Source: Bacillus rubiinfantis (GTDB lineage Bacteria; Bacillota; Bacilli; Bacillales; Cytobacillaceae). From it: a DNA stretch of 64,000 nt. The notes under the pieces were generated by a model. That model saw nothing but the letters and a program-made list of their open reading frames with translations. It was not told the origin of the DNA and made no database searches. The position numbers were made by a program, and so were the translations under genes. This document shows positions 7,841 through 15,538 of the stretch, in pieces. Position 1 is the stretch's first letter; each line of letters opens with the position of its first letter. The stretch lies in contig CCFE01000024.1 of assembly GCA_000752035.1 (NCBI GenBank), forward strand, positions 434,001-498,000, in the 5' to 3' direction.

Positions 7841-8179
7841 TTACGATATGGTCACTACCTCATATTTTGCTGCCAAATCAATAAATTCACCCATACCGCT
7901 AATTTTTCCAACCGTTAACTTTTCACTAACACCGTAGTGATCAGCACATGTCTTACACGCTAATATCTCGACACCTTTAGTCGCCAATTCCTGCAGGTGA
8001 ACAGAAACCAATGATTCCTCTGTCATCGTTAATACCCCGCTGTTCATGCAGAAAATCGCCTTGGGCAGTTCCTCTCGCTGTTTTAGCAGGGTAAAAAATG
8101 TTTCTAGCACATTTTCACCGAGTATTTCATCCCCCCTGCCAAGCTGATTGGAACTAACTAAAATTACTTTATTTTTCAT
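7841..8179 (-). CDS. DsrE-fold protein like the C-terminal domain of YedF
   Basis: 112 residues, soluble, one DsrE/DsrF-like domain. The segments VLVSSNQLGRGDEILG (read as ILVSSNQLGRGDEILG here), FCMNSGVLT and ILACKTCADHYGV match what I know of the 'sulfurtransferase-like selenium metabolism protein YedF' C-terminal domain; the N-terminal TusA domain of full-length YedF is absent. Cysteines in ACKTCADHYG are candidates for sulfur or selenium handling. A good AAGGAGTGA ribosome site is present. It lies 13 bases downstream of the DUF59 gene and shares its Fnr-type promoter. Exact function is unknown. Confidence 0.7.
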   Translation of the reverse strand: MKNKVILVSSNQLGRGDEILGENVLETFFTLLKQREELPKAIFCMNSGVLTMTEESLVSVHLQELATKGVEILACKTCADHYGVSEKLTVGKISGMGEFIDLAAKYEVVTIS

Positions 8180-8192
8180 TATGAATCACTCC

Positions 8193-8501
8193 TTAACGAA
8201 TTCCTAAAGCAATTTTAGCATATCGGGACATCATGTCTTTATTCCATGGTGGATTCCAAACAATATTTACATCAACACCCTTTATTTCTGGTATATCTGC
8301 TAATGCCCTTTTCACCTGGTCAACAATCGTTCCTGCAAGTGGGCAGCCCATAGCTGTTAATGTCATCCTAACGGTTAATTTATCTTCCTCATCCATTTCC
8401 AGGTCATACACTAAGCCTAAATTTACGATATCTATGCCAAGCTCTGGATCAATCACTAGTTCCAGTGCACCCATAATATTTTCTTTTAATTCTTCATTCA
8501 T
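8193..8501 (-). CDS. yitW: Metal-sulfur cluster assembly factor (DUF59, YitW/SufT-like)
   Basis: 102 residues with the DUF59/MIP18 fold: ELVIDPELGIDIVNLGLVYD, TAMGCPL with the conserved Cys, and VDVNIVWNPPW. Family members help deliver Fe-S clusters to target enzymes. The frame is open to a GTG at 8561, but ATG 8501 is used because it has a suitable ribosome site (TAGGAGTGAAG) and matches family length. The neighbour order resembles yitW-yitU of B. subtilis. First gene of a two-gene unit with the YedF-like gene, behind an Fnr-type promoter. Confidence 0.82.
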   Translation of the reverse strand: MNEELKENIMGALELVIDPELGIDIVNLGLVYDLEMDEEDKLTVRMTLTAMGCPLAGTIVDQVKRALADIPEIKGVDVNIVWNPPWNKDMMSRYAKIALGIR

Positions 8502-8568
8502 GTTCGCTTCACTCCTATAATTTGTTATGATTTTTACTATATCAAGAAATTTTTTCAACACATAGCAT

Positions 8569-8611
8569 AATATAGCGAATTTTAAAGGCGTTTGGTGTGA
8601 ATTTTTTTACA
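8569..8611 (-). promoter_or_regulatory. Class II Fnr-type promoter of yitW-yedF
   Basis: Minus strand: TGTAA-AAAAAT-TCACA (8611-8596), one mismatch to the Fnr consensus, and -10 TATATT (8574-8569). The implied start point 8562 gives a box centre at -41.5, identical geometry to the radical SAM promoter. Confidence 0.7.
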
Positions 8612-8744
8612 GCTATCATATAAAATTGTTAACATAGTGAATAAAGAAAATTCATTTCCTTATTATTTGTAGTGTATCACGTAATTGCTCAATCTGCTAA
8701 ATCAATGCTTACTTGATTAAATTAATAAAGCGAGGGAACTCTGA

Positions 8745-9557
8745 ATGGTACAAAAACACTTAATTGCTTTAGATTTAGATGGAACTTTATTGAAGGATGA
8801 TAAAACAATATCCGAAAAAACAAAGCTCGTTCTAAACAGGGCTAGAGAAAACGGACATGTTGTTATGATTGCTACAGGTAGGCCTTATCGTTCAAGTGAA
8901 ATGTATTACCGCGAACTTGAATTAGACTCACCGATTGTTAATTTTAACGGGGCTTTTACCCATCATCCGCTTCAAAATGGCTGGGGCTTCTATCACGAGC
9001 CGCTCGATGTCAAAGTAGCAAAAGATATAGTTGACGCCTGTCGCAGCTTTCAATTTCATAATATTATCGCAGAGGTAATGGATGATGTTTATTTTCACTA
9101 TCACGACCAAAAGCTGCTGGATATCTTTAGCTTTGGAAATCCAAAAATTACCACAGGTGATTTAGTTAATTTTCTCCATGATTCACCTACAAGCATGCTG
9201 ATTCATACAGAAGAAGACCAGCTGCAGAAAATTAGAGCCCACTTGGCAGAAGTTCATGCTGAAGTCATTGAGCAGCGCAGTTGGGCGGCACCTTGGCATG
9301 TAATTGAAATTATTAAAGCCGGCCTGAATAAAGCAGTCGGTTTAAAAAAAGCCGCAGAATATTATGATATCCCAGCAGACAGGATTATTGCCTTTGGAGA
9401 TGAAGATAATGATTTGGAAATGATTGAGTATGCCGGGCACGGAATTGCAATGGGAAATGCCATCGATACTTTAAAAAATATTGCCAACGATGTGACCTTA
9501 ACCAATGAGGAAGACGGGGTTGCTGCCTATATAGAAGATCTTTTACAACTGAAATAG
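8745..9557 (+). CDS. yitU: Cof-type HAD phosphatase YitU
   Basis: 270 residues, the size of B. subtilis YitU. HAD motif I is LDLDGTLL (about 9-16), motif II MIATGRP, motif III Lys in IIKAGLNKAVGL, motif IV FGDEDNDLEM; the large alpha/beta C2B cap lies between motifs II and III. YitU is one of the HAD enzymes credited with dephosphorylating 5-amino-6-(5-phosphoribitylamino)uracil in riboflavin synthesis; these enzymes are promiscuous, so the physiological substrate is less sure than the family. Synteny with yitT and yitS supports the assignment. Start follows GCGAGGG. Confidence 0.85.
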   Translation: MVQKHLIALDLDGTLLKDDKTISEKTKLVLNRARENGHVVMIATGRPYRSSEMYYRELELDSPIVNFNGAFTHHPLQNGWGFYHEPLDVKVAKDIVDACRSFQFHNIIAEVMDDVYFHYHDQKLLDIFSFGNPKITTGDLVNFLHDSPTSMLIHTEEDQLQKIRAHLAEVHAEVIEQRSWAAPWHVIEIIKAGLNKAVGLKKAAEYYDIPADRIIAFGDEDNDLEMIEYAGHGIAMGNAIDTLKNIANDVTLTNEEDGVAAYIEDLLQLK

Positions 9558-9662
9558 TCCTGACCATTGTTTCCCTAAATGATTCTCTTTTTAGTTGCAC
9601 ATACTACTTCTTGAGGCCATATACGCCTCAATCATAGCTTTTAGCATACTGGAGGGATTCGA

Positions 9663-9815
9663 ATGGGTCGATCAAACAAATCAAGACGCTTTGTCCAGCA
9701 AGGAAAGAATTCTGTTAATCAGCATGCTGAGAGGATTCCTTATAAGATGACTTATGCTGAAGCGGAGGCGCGAAAAATGGCCAACGTACATGAGTCCTCG
9801 CTGGGAGGAATATAG
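9663..9815 (+). CDS. Small basic hypothetical protein
   Basis: A 50-residue frame beginning MGRSNKSRRFVQQGKN and ending SSLGGI, preceded by a good GGAGG seven bases before the ATG. Strongly basic N-terminus, no membrane segment. I do not recognise the family; the composition recalls small spore or ribosome-associated proteins but that is only an impression. The next gene starts two bases after its stop, and its own 3' end (GGGAGGAATATAG) supplies that gene's ribosome site, which supports it being a real translated gene. Confidence 0.65.
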   Translation: MGRSNKSRRFVQQGKNSVNQHAERIPYKMTYAEAEARKMANVHESSLGGI

Positions 9816-9817
9816 CG

Positions 9818-10003
9818 ATGGGAAATCAGCTGTTCCAAGAAGCAAGAAGATTTGTTGAGATGGCAAAAAGCGCCAGCCCAGAGTCTCGTGAAAGTGCCGT
9901 TTCGAAAGCAAAGAATGCGCTAAGCTCAGCATTTGCTAACTCCACTTTTGCAGAAAAAAGACAGCTCCAAGACATGCAACAAGAGCTTGATCAGCTTACT
10001 TAA
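9818..10003 (+). CDS. DUF3813-like small protein
   Basis: 61 residues, MGNQLFQEARRFVEMAK then a helical alanine/serine-rich segment (KNALSSAFANST) and a Gln-rich tail. I recognise this as the family I remember as DUF3813, common in Bacillaceae beside yitT/yitU; function unknown. The ribosome site GGGAGG lies inside the end of the preceding small gene, so the two form a unit. Ends at a strong bidirectional terminator. Confidence 0.75.
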   Translation: MGNQLFQEARRFVEMAKSASPESRESAVSKAKNALSSAFANSTFAEKRQLQDMQQELDQLT

Positions 10004-10048
10004 GATAAAAACGGATGCCCTCTTTGTGCAGGCATCCGTTTTTATCTT
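10002..10048. terminator. Bidirectional terminator, DUF3813 gene / yitT
   Basis: 18-bp inverted repeat (AAGATAAAAACGGATGCC and its complement) around an 11-base loop, between converging genes. Confidence 0.92.
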
Positions 10049-10070
10049 ATGTAACTTGTTTCATTTCTAT

Positions 10071-10910
10071 TTAGTCTTTACGGAAAAATCCATAGACAGC
10101 ATTTGTTTGAACAATATTCGTAAATGCGTTAGGATCAACCTCTTTAATAACCCTTTCTAAATCGAACAATTCATAACGAGTAATTACAATCATCATGATG
10201 TCTCTTGTTTCATTTGAGAAAGCCCCTTTACCAGGAATCATGGTAATCCCTCTGACTAATTTAGCATGGATGGCTTTTTTCATCTCATCTGCTTTTTTGG
10301 TAATGATAAAGGCAGTTAATTTAGCATGACGAGTGTGAATGGTATCGATAACCCTTGTGGAGGCATACAAAAACACCAGTGTATAAAGTGCTTTTTCCCA
10401 GCCATTCAAATATCCAGCCATCAGAATGATAATACTGTTTAACGCAAACATATACGGTCCAATCGGTTTATCCTTAATCCGTGACAGGACCATGGCAATA
10501 ATATCAAGGCCGCCTGTAGATGCCCCCCATTTTAATGTAAAACCGATTCCAACTGCCATTATAACCCCGCCAAAAACAGCATTGAGAAGAATATCATCAG
10601 ACATCTTTTCTACCGGGATCAATTCTAAAAACAGTGAAGATAATACAACGCTAATAAAACTGTACACCGTAAATGACTTCCCTACTTTTTTCCACCCTAA
10701 GATGGCTACCGGTATATTTAAAACCAAAAGCAAGAAGCCAATAGATATATTTATCGGTGTATAGTCATTTAATAGCTTAGTCAATATTTGAGCAATCCCC
10801 GTAAATCCACTGGAGTATACATTTGCAGGAATCAGAAACCAATTCATTCCCAGGGCCGTTAAAAAGGCACCGATAATGACCACGATAAGTTTTTTTATTT
10901 CAAGCCACAA
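10071..10910 (-). CDS. yitT: YitT-family membrane protein
   Basis: 279 residues: five or six predicted membrane helices in the first 180 residues, then a soluble DUF2179 domain (TAFIITKKADEMKKAIH, GKGAFS, IMMIVITRYEL). The family marks GMNWFLIPANVYSSGFTGIAQ and WGASTGGLDIIA are clear. Transport or sensing roles are suspected but the substrate is not established. The start is TTG at 10910, supported by GAGGT nine bases upstream and by the absence of an in-frame ATG near the family start. Divergent from yitS. Confidence 0.88.
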   Translation of the reverse strand: MWLEIKKLIVVIIGAFLTALGMNWFLIPANVYSSGFTGIAQILTKLLNDYTPINISIGFLLLVLNIPVAILGWKKVGKSFTVYSFISVVLSSLFLELIPVEKMSDDILLNAVFGGVIMAVGIGFTLKWGASTGGLDIIAMVLSRIKDKPIGPYMFALNSIIILMAGYLNGWEKALYTLVFLYASTRVIDTIHTRHAKLTAFIITKKADEMKKAIHAKLVRGITMIPGKGAFSNETRDIMMIVITRYELFDLERVIKEVDPNAFTNIVQTNAVYGFFRKD

Positions 10911-11015
10911 CAGGTAAAACCTCTTTTCCTATTTGATTAACAAAGATAATTGTATTTTAGCATTGAAACCGATAAACTAAAATAAGATATATTTGTTTGA
11001 AAGCAGGTGAGCTTT

Positions 11016-11876
11016 ATGCAAGTTAAAATACTGGCAGATAGCGCATGTGATTTACCAAAAAGTTTTTACGAGGAACATGACGTCACTCTCATCCCTTTAC
11101 GTGTTCACATTAATGACCATGAATATGATGATGTAAAAAATATTGACCCAAAAACAGTTTATAATGCCATCCGTAGCGGTGTTGTGCCCAAAACTTCACA
11201 AGCCTCGCCCTTATTATTCCAACAAATTTTTACAAAAATGGCTGAGAATAATGAGGATGGAGTGTACATTGCTTTTTCATCAGAACTGTCAGGAACATAT
11301 TCCACTGCTGTTATGATTCTTGACCAAGTCAAGGAAAAATATCCAAATTTTAATTTATCCATTATTGACACAAAATGTGCCTCTTTGGGACAGGGGCTAA
11401 TCGTCATGGAAGCAGCCAAACTAGCTGCGGCAAATGTTTCTAAACAGGAAATTATCAACGATGTTGAGTTTAGAAGCCGGCATATGGAGCACTTATTTAC
11501 CGTTGAAGACCTCGATTATTTGGCTAAGGGTGGTCGGGTATCAAAGGCATCAGCGTTTCTTGGCGGCCTGCTAAATATTAAACCAATTCTAAATGTGGAA
11601 GATGGCAAGCTTGTTCCAATTGAAAAAATTCGCGGCCAAAAAAAGGTATTCCGACGTATTATTGATTTGATGAAAGAGCGGGGCAGTATGCTTGAACAAC
11701 AAGTAATTGGAATCAGCCATGCTGATAATGAAACTACCGCTCAAGAAGTAAAAGCCATGATTGAGGCAGAGTTTAATCCTAAAGAGGTTTACATTTCTTC
11801 TATAGGATCTGCGATTGGTGCCCATACAGGTGCAGGGACAATTTCTATTTTCTTTTTAAATCAATTACCTAAATAA
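11016..11876 (+). CDS. yitS: DegV-family fatty-acid-binding protein YitS
   Basis: 286 residues, DegV fold: ILADSACDLP at the start, TSQASP, AFSSELSGTYSTA (fatty-acid carboxylate loop), and FTVEDLDYLAKGGRVSKASAFLGGLLNIKP. DegV/FakB proteins carry a fatty acid for phosphorylation by FakA. ATG 11016 is preferred to a GTG nine bases upstream because the AGGTGAG ribosome site includes that GTG. Own terminator follows. Confidence 0.9.
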   Translation: MQVKILADSACDLPKSFYEEHDVTLIPLRVHINDHEYDDVKNIDPKTVYNAIRSGVVPKTSQASPLLFQQIFTKMAENNEDGVYIAFSSELSGTYSTAVMILDQVKEKYPNFNLSIIDTKCASLGQGLIVMEAAKLAAANVSKQEIINDVEFRSRHMEHLFTVEDLDYLAKGGRVSKASAFLGGLLNIKPILNVEDGKLVPIEKIRGQKKVFRRIIDLMKERGSMLEQQVIGISHADNETTAQEVKAMIEAEFNPKEVYISSIGSAIGAHTGAGTISIFFLNQLPK

Positions 11877-11879
11877 AGA

Positions 11880-11900
11880 GCGAGGTGCCTAGCACCTCGC
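11880..11900. terminator. Bidirectional terminator, yitS / DUF3941 gene
   Basis: Perfect GCGAGGTGC-CTA-GCACCTCGC hairpin, extended by partly complementary AT-rich flanks (TAAAG / CTTTA). Confidence 0.75.
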
Positions 11901-11906
11901 CCTTTA

Positions 11907-12038
11907 TCATAAGTGATCAGTTTTTTTGGAATATTGATGTTTCCCTGCTTGACGATTTTTCTCTCGCAGCATATTTTTTTCATGGCGCAGTGCATTGTTA
12001 TCCTGTGCCTTTTTATCATTATCAGAAGTATGCGGCAT
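11907..12038 (-). CDS. DUF3941-like small protein
   Basis: A 43-residue, highly charged protein: MPHTSDNDKKAQDNNALRHE, then KNMLREKNRQAGKHQYS and a KKTDHL end. I recall this as a Bacillaceae-specific family (DUF3941) of unknown function. AAAGGGG lies eight bases before the ATG, and a hairpin directly follows the stop. Composition predicts a mostly helical or disordered soluble protein. Confidence 0.75.
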   Translation of the reverse strand: MPHTSDNDKKAQDNNALRHEKNMLREKNRQAGKHQYSKKTDHL

Positions 12039-12125
12039 ATTCTTACCCCTTTCTAAAGCTTTCATAGCTAGTGTTTGTTATTTTAAAAAGGGATATGTAT
12101 GATAAATTAGTTGGAAACCGTTACG

Positions 12126-12992
12126 TTACTGTAGCTTCTTTTCATAAGTCCAGCCGCCTTCTTGATAAACCCGTCCTTCCTTCATCAGCTTCCCCAATGC
12201 TCGTTTAAAGGCAGCTTTGCTAAGACCAAACCGCTCCAGTATATCTTCGGGCATACTTTTGTCAGTGTAAGGCATGGCCCCATTCCTAGTCATTAAATAT
12301 TCATAAATATGGGCAGCATCTAGATCTAGAGAATCTTGCTTTCTGGCCAGCAGTGAGACATTAATCGTGCCATCCTCTTTAATATCGATGATTCTTCCTT
12401 CCACTTTTTCACCAAGCCGCGGCTCTTGCCTCCGCTGTGATTCATGGATAAATCCTTTAAAGCCTTCTAGTGTATAAATCCAGCTGCCCACCTTCGCAGT
12501 ACGATATATATAGCCCTGAATATTTTTATTAAAGTCGGAGCGTGTTGCTTTTACTGCCATTTCCTTTATCACTTGATCGCTTGCCAGCTTAGCATAGAGA
12601 AGATAATTCCGATTAACTCTTAAGGTAATGTAAACCATGTCTCCTTCTTTTGGCCAAACCGACGTGTGGGAAGGTAAATCATCCTTGCCTAACAGGATAT
12701 CTTTTTGTAAGCCAAGATCAAGAAACACCCCAATATCTGCTTTCACATCGGTTACTTTTACCCAGGCATAGCGGCCTACTGCCACTTCAGGAATGACTGT
12801 TGAAGCTGTCGTTCTCCCTTCAGAATCAACATAGAGGAAGACCTCTACCTGTTCCCCCTCTTCAAAATCCCTGCTTGTTTCATTTTTATGTAATAGCACA
12901 TCTTCCGTTCCATCTGTTAAAAAATAACCAAAATCAGCCTTTCGCGCAACCGTTAAAGTGGTTGTCTGGCCGACAAGTTCTTTCAATGACAT
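12126..12992 (-). CDS. cvfB: S1-domain RNA-binding protein CvfB (YitL)
   Basis: 288 residues. Repeated S1-like OB folds (YFLTDG...VLLHKNE, WVKVTDVKADIGVFLDLGL, EGRIIDIKEDGTINVSL) and a C-terminal winged helix (EDILERFGLSKAAFKRALGKLMKEGRV). In staphylococci CvfB is an RNA-binding virulence modulator; in Bacillus (YitL) its role is poorly known. An in-frame ATG at 13025 would add eleven residues, but AAGGAGAG just before ATG 12992 decides the start. Divergent from yajQ. Confidence 0.9.
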   Translation of the reverse strand: MSLKELVGQTTTLTVARKADFGYFLTDGTEDVLLHKNETSRDFEEGEQVEVFLYVDSEGRTTASTVIPEVAVGRYAWVKVTDVKADIGVFLDLGLQKDILLGKDDLPSHTSVWPKEGDMVYITLRVNRNYLLYAKLASDQVIKEMAVKATRSDFNKNIQGYIYRTAKVGSWIYTLEGFKGFIHESQRRQEPRLGEKVEGRIIDIKEDGTINVSLLARKQDSLDLDAAHIYEYLMTRNGAMPYTDKSMPEDILERFGLSKAAFKRALGKLMKEGRVYQEGGWTYEKKLQ

Positions 12993-13119
12993 ATGCAACT
13001 CTCCTTCTCTTTGGAGCTTATTCATAAGGTTGTAAAACTACGGCTTATTTTACTATAATGTAGACAAGAAAGGAAACTTTAACAAACAATTTCTTTATTT
13101 GGTCTTGGGAGGTTATGGT

Positions 13120-13611
13120 ATGTCCAAAGATAGTTCATTTGATATTGTATCCAAAGTAGACTTTTCGGAAGTTACCAATGCGATTACGCAAACGATGAAG
13201 GAAATTTCTACTCGCTATGATTTTAAAGGCAGTAAAAGTGACGTGTCACTTGATAAAGAAGAGCTTGTCCTCGTTAGTGATGATGACTACAAACTAGAGC
13301 AGCTCAAAGATGTCCTCCTTAGTAAATTAATCAGGCGAGGAGTTCCTGTTAAAAATCTTGATTATGGGAAGATTGAAAAGGCCTCTGGAGGTACAGTTAG
13401 ACAAAGGGCAAAGCTAGTTCAAGGTATCGATAAAGAAAATGCCAAAAAAATTACAGCCATAATAAAAAACAGCGGGGTAAAGGTCAAAAGCCAAGTACAA
13501 GATGACCAAGTACGTGTCAGCGGCAAAAGCCGTGATGACCTGCAAAAAATTATCTCACTTGTCCGCGATGCTGATTTAACAATAGATGTGCAATTCATCA
13601 ATTATCGCTAA
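13120..13611 (+). CDS. yajQ: YajQ-family nucleotide-binding protein (YitK)
   Basis: 163 residues, exactly the usual YajQ size. Starts MSKDSSFDIVSKVDFSEV, with KEISTRYDFKGS, RRGVPVKNLDYGKIE and VKSQVQDDQVRVSGKSRDDLQ. YajQ proteins are two-domain RNA-binding-like folds; some bind cyclic di-GMP, but the role in Bacillus (YitK) is unclear. The first in-frame ATG (13099) is too early; GGGAGG before 13120 sets the start. Strong terminator downstream. Confidence 0.92.
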   Translation: MSKDSSFDIVSKVDFSEVTNAITQTMKEISTRYDFKGSKSDVSLDKEELVLVSDDDYKLEQLKDVLLSKLIRRGVPVKNLDYGKIEKASGGTVRQRAKLVQGIDKENAKKITAIIKNSGVKVKSQVQDDQVRVSGKSRDDLQKIISLVRDADLTIDVQFINYR

Positions 13612-13615
13612 ATGC

Positions 13616-13659
13616 GAAAAAACGCCTTGGAGTATATCAACCCTCCAGGCGCTTTTTTT
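13616..13659. terminator. Terminator after yajQ, shared with the converging amylase-like gene
   Basis: Stem GCGCCTTGGAG-type arms (CGCCTTGGAG / CTCCAGGCG with one mismatch), A-run on the left and seven T on the right. Confidence 0.85.
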
Positions 13660-15184
13660 AGCCGATTTTGCTTGGTTTACCTCGCTTCAAAATAAAAAAT
13701 AAGAAGATTAATACTAAAATAACAACCATAACCATGGCACTTATCATGGGAAAATTAAGGCCAGACTTTTTCGTTAGAACATAAACTTCAGAAATATCCC
13801 GGTCTAGAATTAATAGATATTGACCTTTATGACTGGAAACAAGATCGCCGTCCAGTAGACCACGAAGCTCTTTTCCCCCTTCTATATCATTCGCTGTCAA
13901 GGTGACCTTTTGCGACTTACTTGTGTTATTTATTGCAATCACTGCCGTTTCATCTTTATAAACGCGCTTATAAATGATTAGGCCTTCTTTATTATAGAGC
14001 AAGTCAAACGAGCCTCTTGTTAATGAAGGTAAGTCATTTCTTAATTGAGAAACTTTTGTCATATACTCAATCAGTTCTTTTTCTGCACGAAAATTCATTG
14101 GCTTGCGATTATCAGGAACTTTACCGCCATTTTGAGCAATTTCCGTTCCATAAAAGACAATGGGAATGCCTGGTGTTGTATACAAATAAGTTAACGCTGT
14201 CTTCCAACGTGTCCCAGGAAATTGACGTTTTGCGACAATATCATGGGTGAACCGTACTGTATTTTCATTATCTAAAAAATTGGTTAGCACCTTTGTGCCT
14301 TCGCTTTGTTCAGACTTCCCAGCACGGGCCGGTAAAGACTGATCAGTTGTCGCAAACACTTGTCGTAAATCTTCGCTGCGGCTAATATCAAGAACGCTGT
14401 TAATCCCAGCATCCTCATATTTTTTTACCCCAATAACTGTACTTTGAGAAGGAATACCGAGTAGAAAAAAATTCTTCTTCTCCTTTTTTACAGCAGCAGA
14501 GAAGTCATGCCAAAAACTAATTGGAACATGGTTGACTTCTGGCAAACTATAACCATCAATATTTGTTTTCTTTATCCACCATTTGGCAGCATCAATTAAA
14601 TAGTCGCGCACCTCAGGCTGATTCTGATTCAAATCAGGTAAACCTTCAACCCAACCAGCTTCTAATTGCTTCTGATTTGTCCAATCGACAATCTCTTGTT
14701 TTGCATGAAACCAGTTTTGCTTTCCCGGGTCTGTTAGCCAAGGGTGCCCTGCTGCTACATTATTTGTAACAAAATCCAGTAAAACCTTTATCTTCCGTTT
14801 ATGAGCCTCTTTGACTAGTTTTTGGAGTGTTTTTATCGTCCCAAAATGCTCGTCTATTTTATAAAAATCAGTGATCCAATATCCATGGTAACCGCCTTTG
14901 GCGTTATCGAAGACAGGTGTAAGACGAATAGTTGTAAACCCCATGTCCTGTATGTAATCTAATTTATCTATAACCCCTTGAATATCACCGCCACTATAGG
15001 CAAGTAGGTCTTTTGTATTTACATCGATATCATTGTGTGTATCACCATTATTAAAACGGTCAATCATAATTGAGTAAATGGATTCGTCCTGCCATAACCG
15101 ATCTTTTTTTTCCACCTTTGCTTCAGCAGGTATGGATGAAGCAAACAATAAAATTAGCGCAATTGGTATCAGTCGTTTTAACAT
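13658..15184 (-). CDS. Membrane-anchored GH13 alpha-amylase homologue lacking catalytic residues
   Basis: 508 residues: signal peptide (1-22, ending PAEA), GH13 (beta/alpha)8 domain, C-terminal beta domain, and a C-terminal transmembrane helix (about 479-501) with a basic tail. It aligns well with secreted Bacillaceae maltogenic amylases (IDRFNNGD, TPVFDNAKGGYHGYW, LLDFVTNN), but the active site is gone: the nucleophile aspartate of the DGxRxD block is Pro215 (sequence DGYSLPEVNH, Arg also replaced by Ser213), the acid/base glutamate after LLG is Ile244, and the third acid in FLDNHD is Asn308 (FLDNEN). The frame is intact and full length, so this looks like a retained pseudoenzyme, perhaps glycan-binding at the outer membrane face, rather than a decaying gene. 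Start ATG 15184 with AAGGGGG. Confidence 0.88.
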   Translation of the reverse strand: MLKRLIPIALILLFASSIPAEAKVEKKDRLWQDESIYSIMIDRFNNGDTHNDIDVNTKDLLAYSGGDIQGVIDKLDYIQDMGFTTIRLTPVFDNAKGGYHGYWITDFYKIDEHFGTIKTLQKLVKEAHKRKIKVLLDFVTNNVAAGHPWLTDPGKQNWFHAKQEIVDWTNQKQLEAGWVEGLPDLNQNQPEVRDYLIDAAKWWIKKTNIDGYSLPEVNHVPISFWHDFSAAVKKEKKNFFLLGIPSQSTVIGVKKYEDAGINSVLDISRSEDLRQVFATTDQSLPARAGKSEQSEGTKVLTNFLDNENTVRFTHDIVAKRQFPGTRWKTALTYLYTTPGIPIVFYGTEIAQNGGKVPDNRKPMNFRAEKELIEYMTKVSQLRNDLPSLTRGSFDLLYNKEGLIIYKRVYKDETAVIAINNTSKSQKVTLTANDIEGGKELRGLLDGDLVSSHKGQYLLILDRDISEVYVLTKKSGLNFPMISAMVMVVILVLIFLFFILKRGKPSKIG

Positions 15185-15538
15185 ATATATGCCCCCTTAA
15201 AAAAGGAAAAGTCCCTTTTCCCCTACCTCATTTTAATCTATGGAAGGTGTTATTCCAACTCATATTGTTTAAATTACTATTTTTTCAGTTTTTCTTGTAA
15301 TTGCCTATTTTGTATAGGCTGTCAGCACGATAAAGTATCAGAATCAAGAAAACCAGAATAGTTTACATTAGAGGATAATTGTATTGCTGCGGGTGCTTTC
15401 ATATTGTTTCATGCCTACAGTCGTATCATTTTGTTAATCCTCTGCATCCTGCCTTTTATAAAAATCGAATAAAAAAGTTATAAAATTCCAGGAAGATGTC
15501 TAAAAAGGAGAATGAAGCATCTGGCATGGAGGTAAATG
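15185..15538. other. Intergenic region without a recognised gene
   Basis: 354 bases between the divergent amylase-like gene and yisN. Apart from the promoter at 15230-15258 I see no coding frame with ribosome site and no RNA-like fold. A seven-codon frame MKHLAWR (from 15512) preceded by AAGGAG ends inside the yisN ribosome site, but is too short to call. Confidence 0.5.
15230..15258 (-). promoter_or_regulatory. SigA promoter of the amylase-like gene
   Basis: Minus strand TTGGAA (15258-15253), 17-base spacer, TAAAAT (15235-15230), about 45 bases before the start codon. Confidence 0.6.

Noticed and set aside
13658..15184. Frameshift or sequencing error as the cause of the missing amylase residues
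   Set aside because: The frame is continuous and the residues beside each substituted position still match the family, so these are point substitutions.
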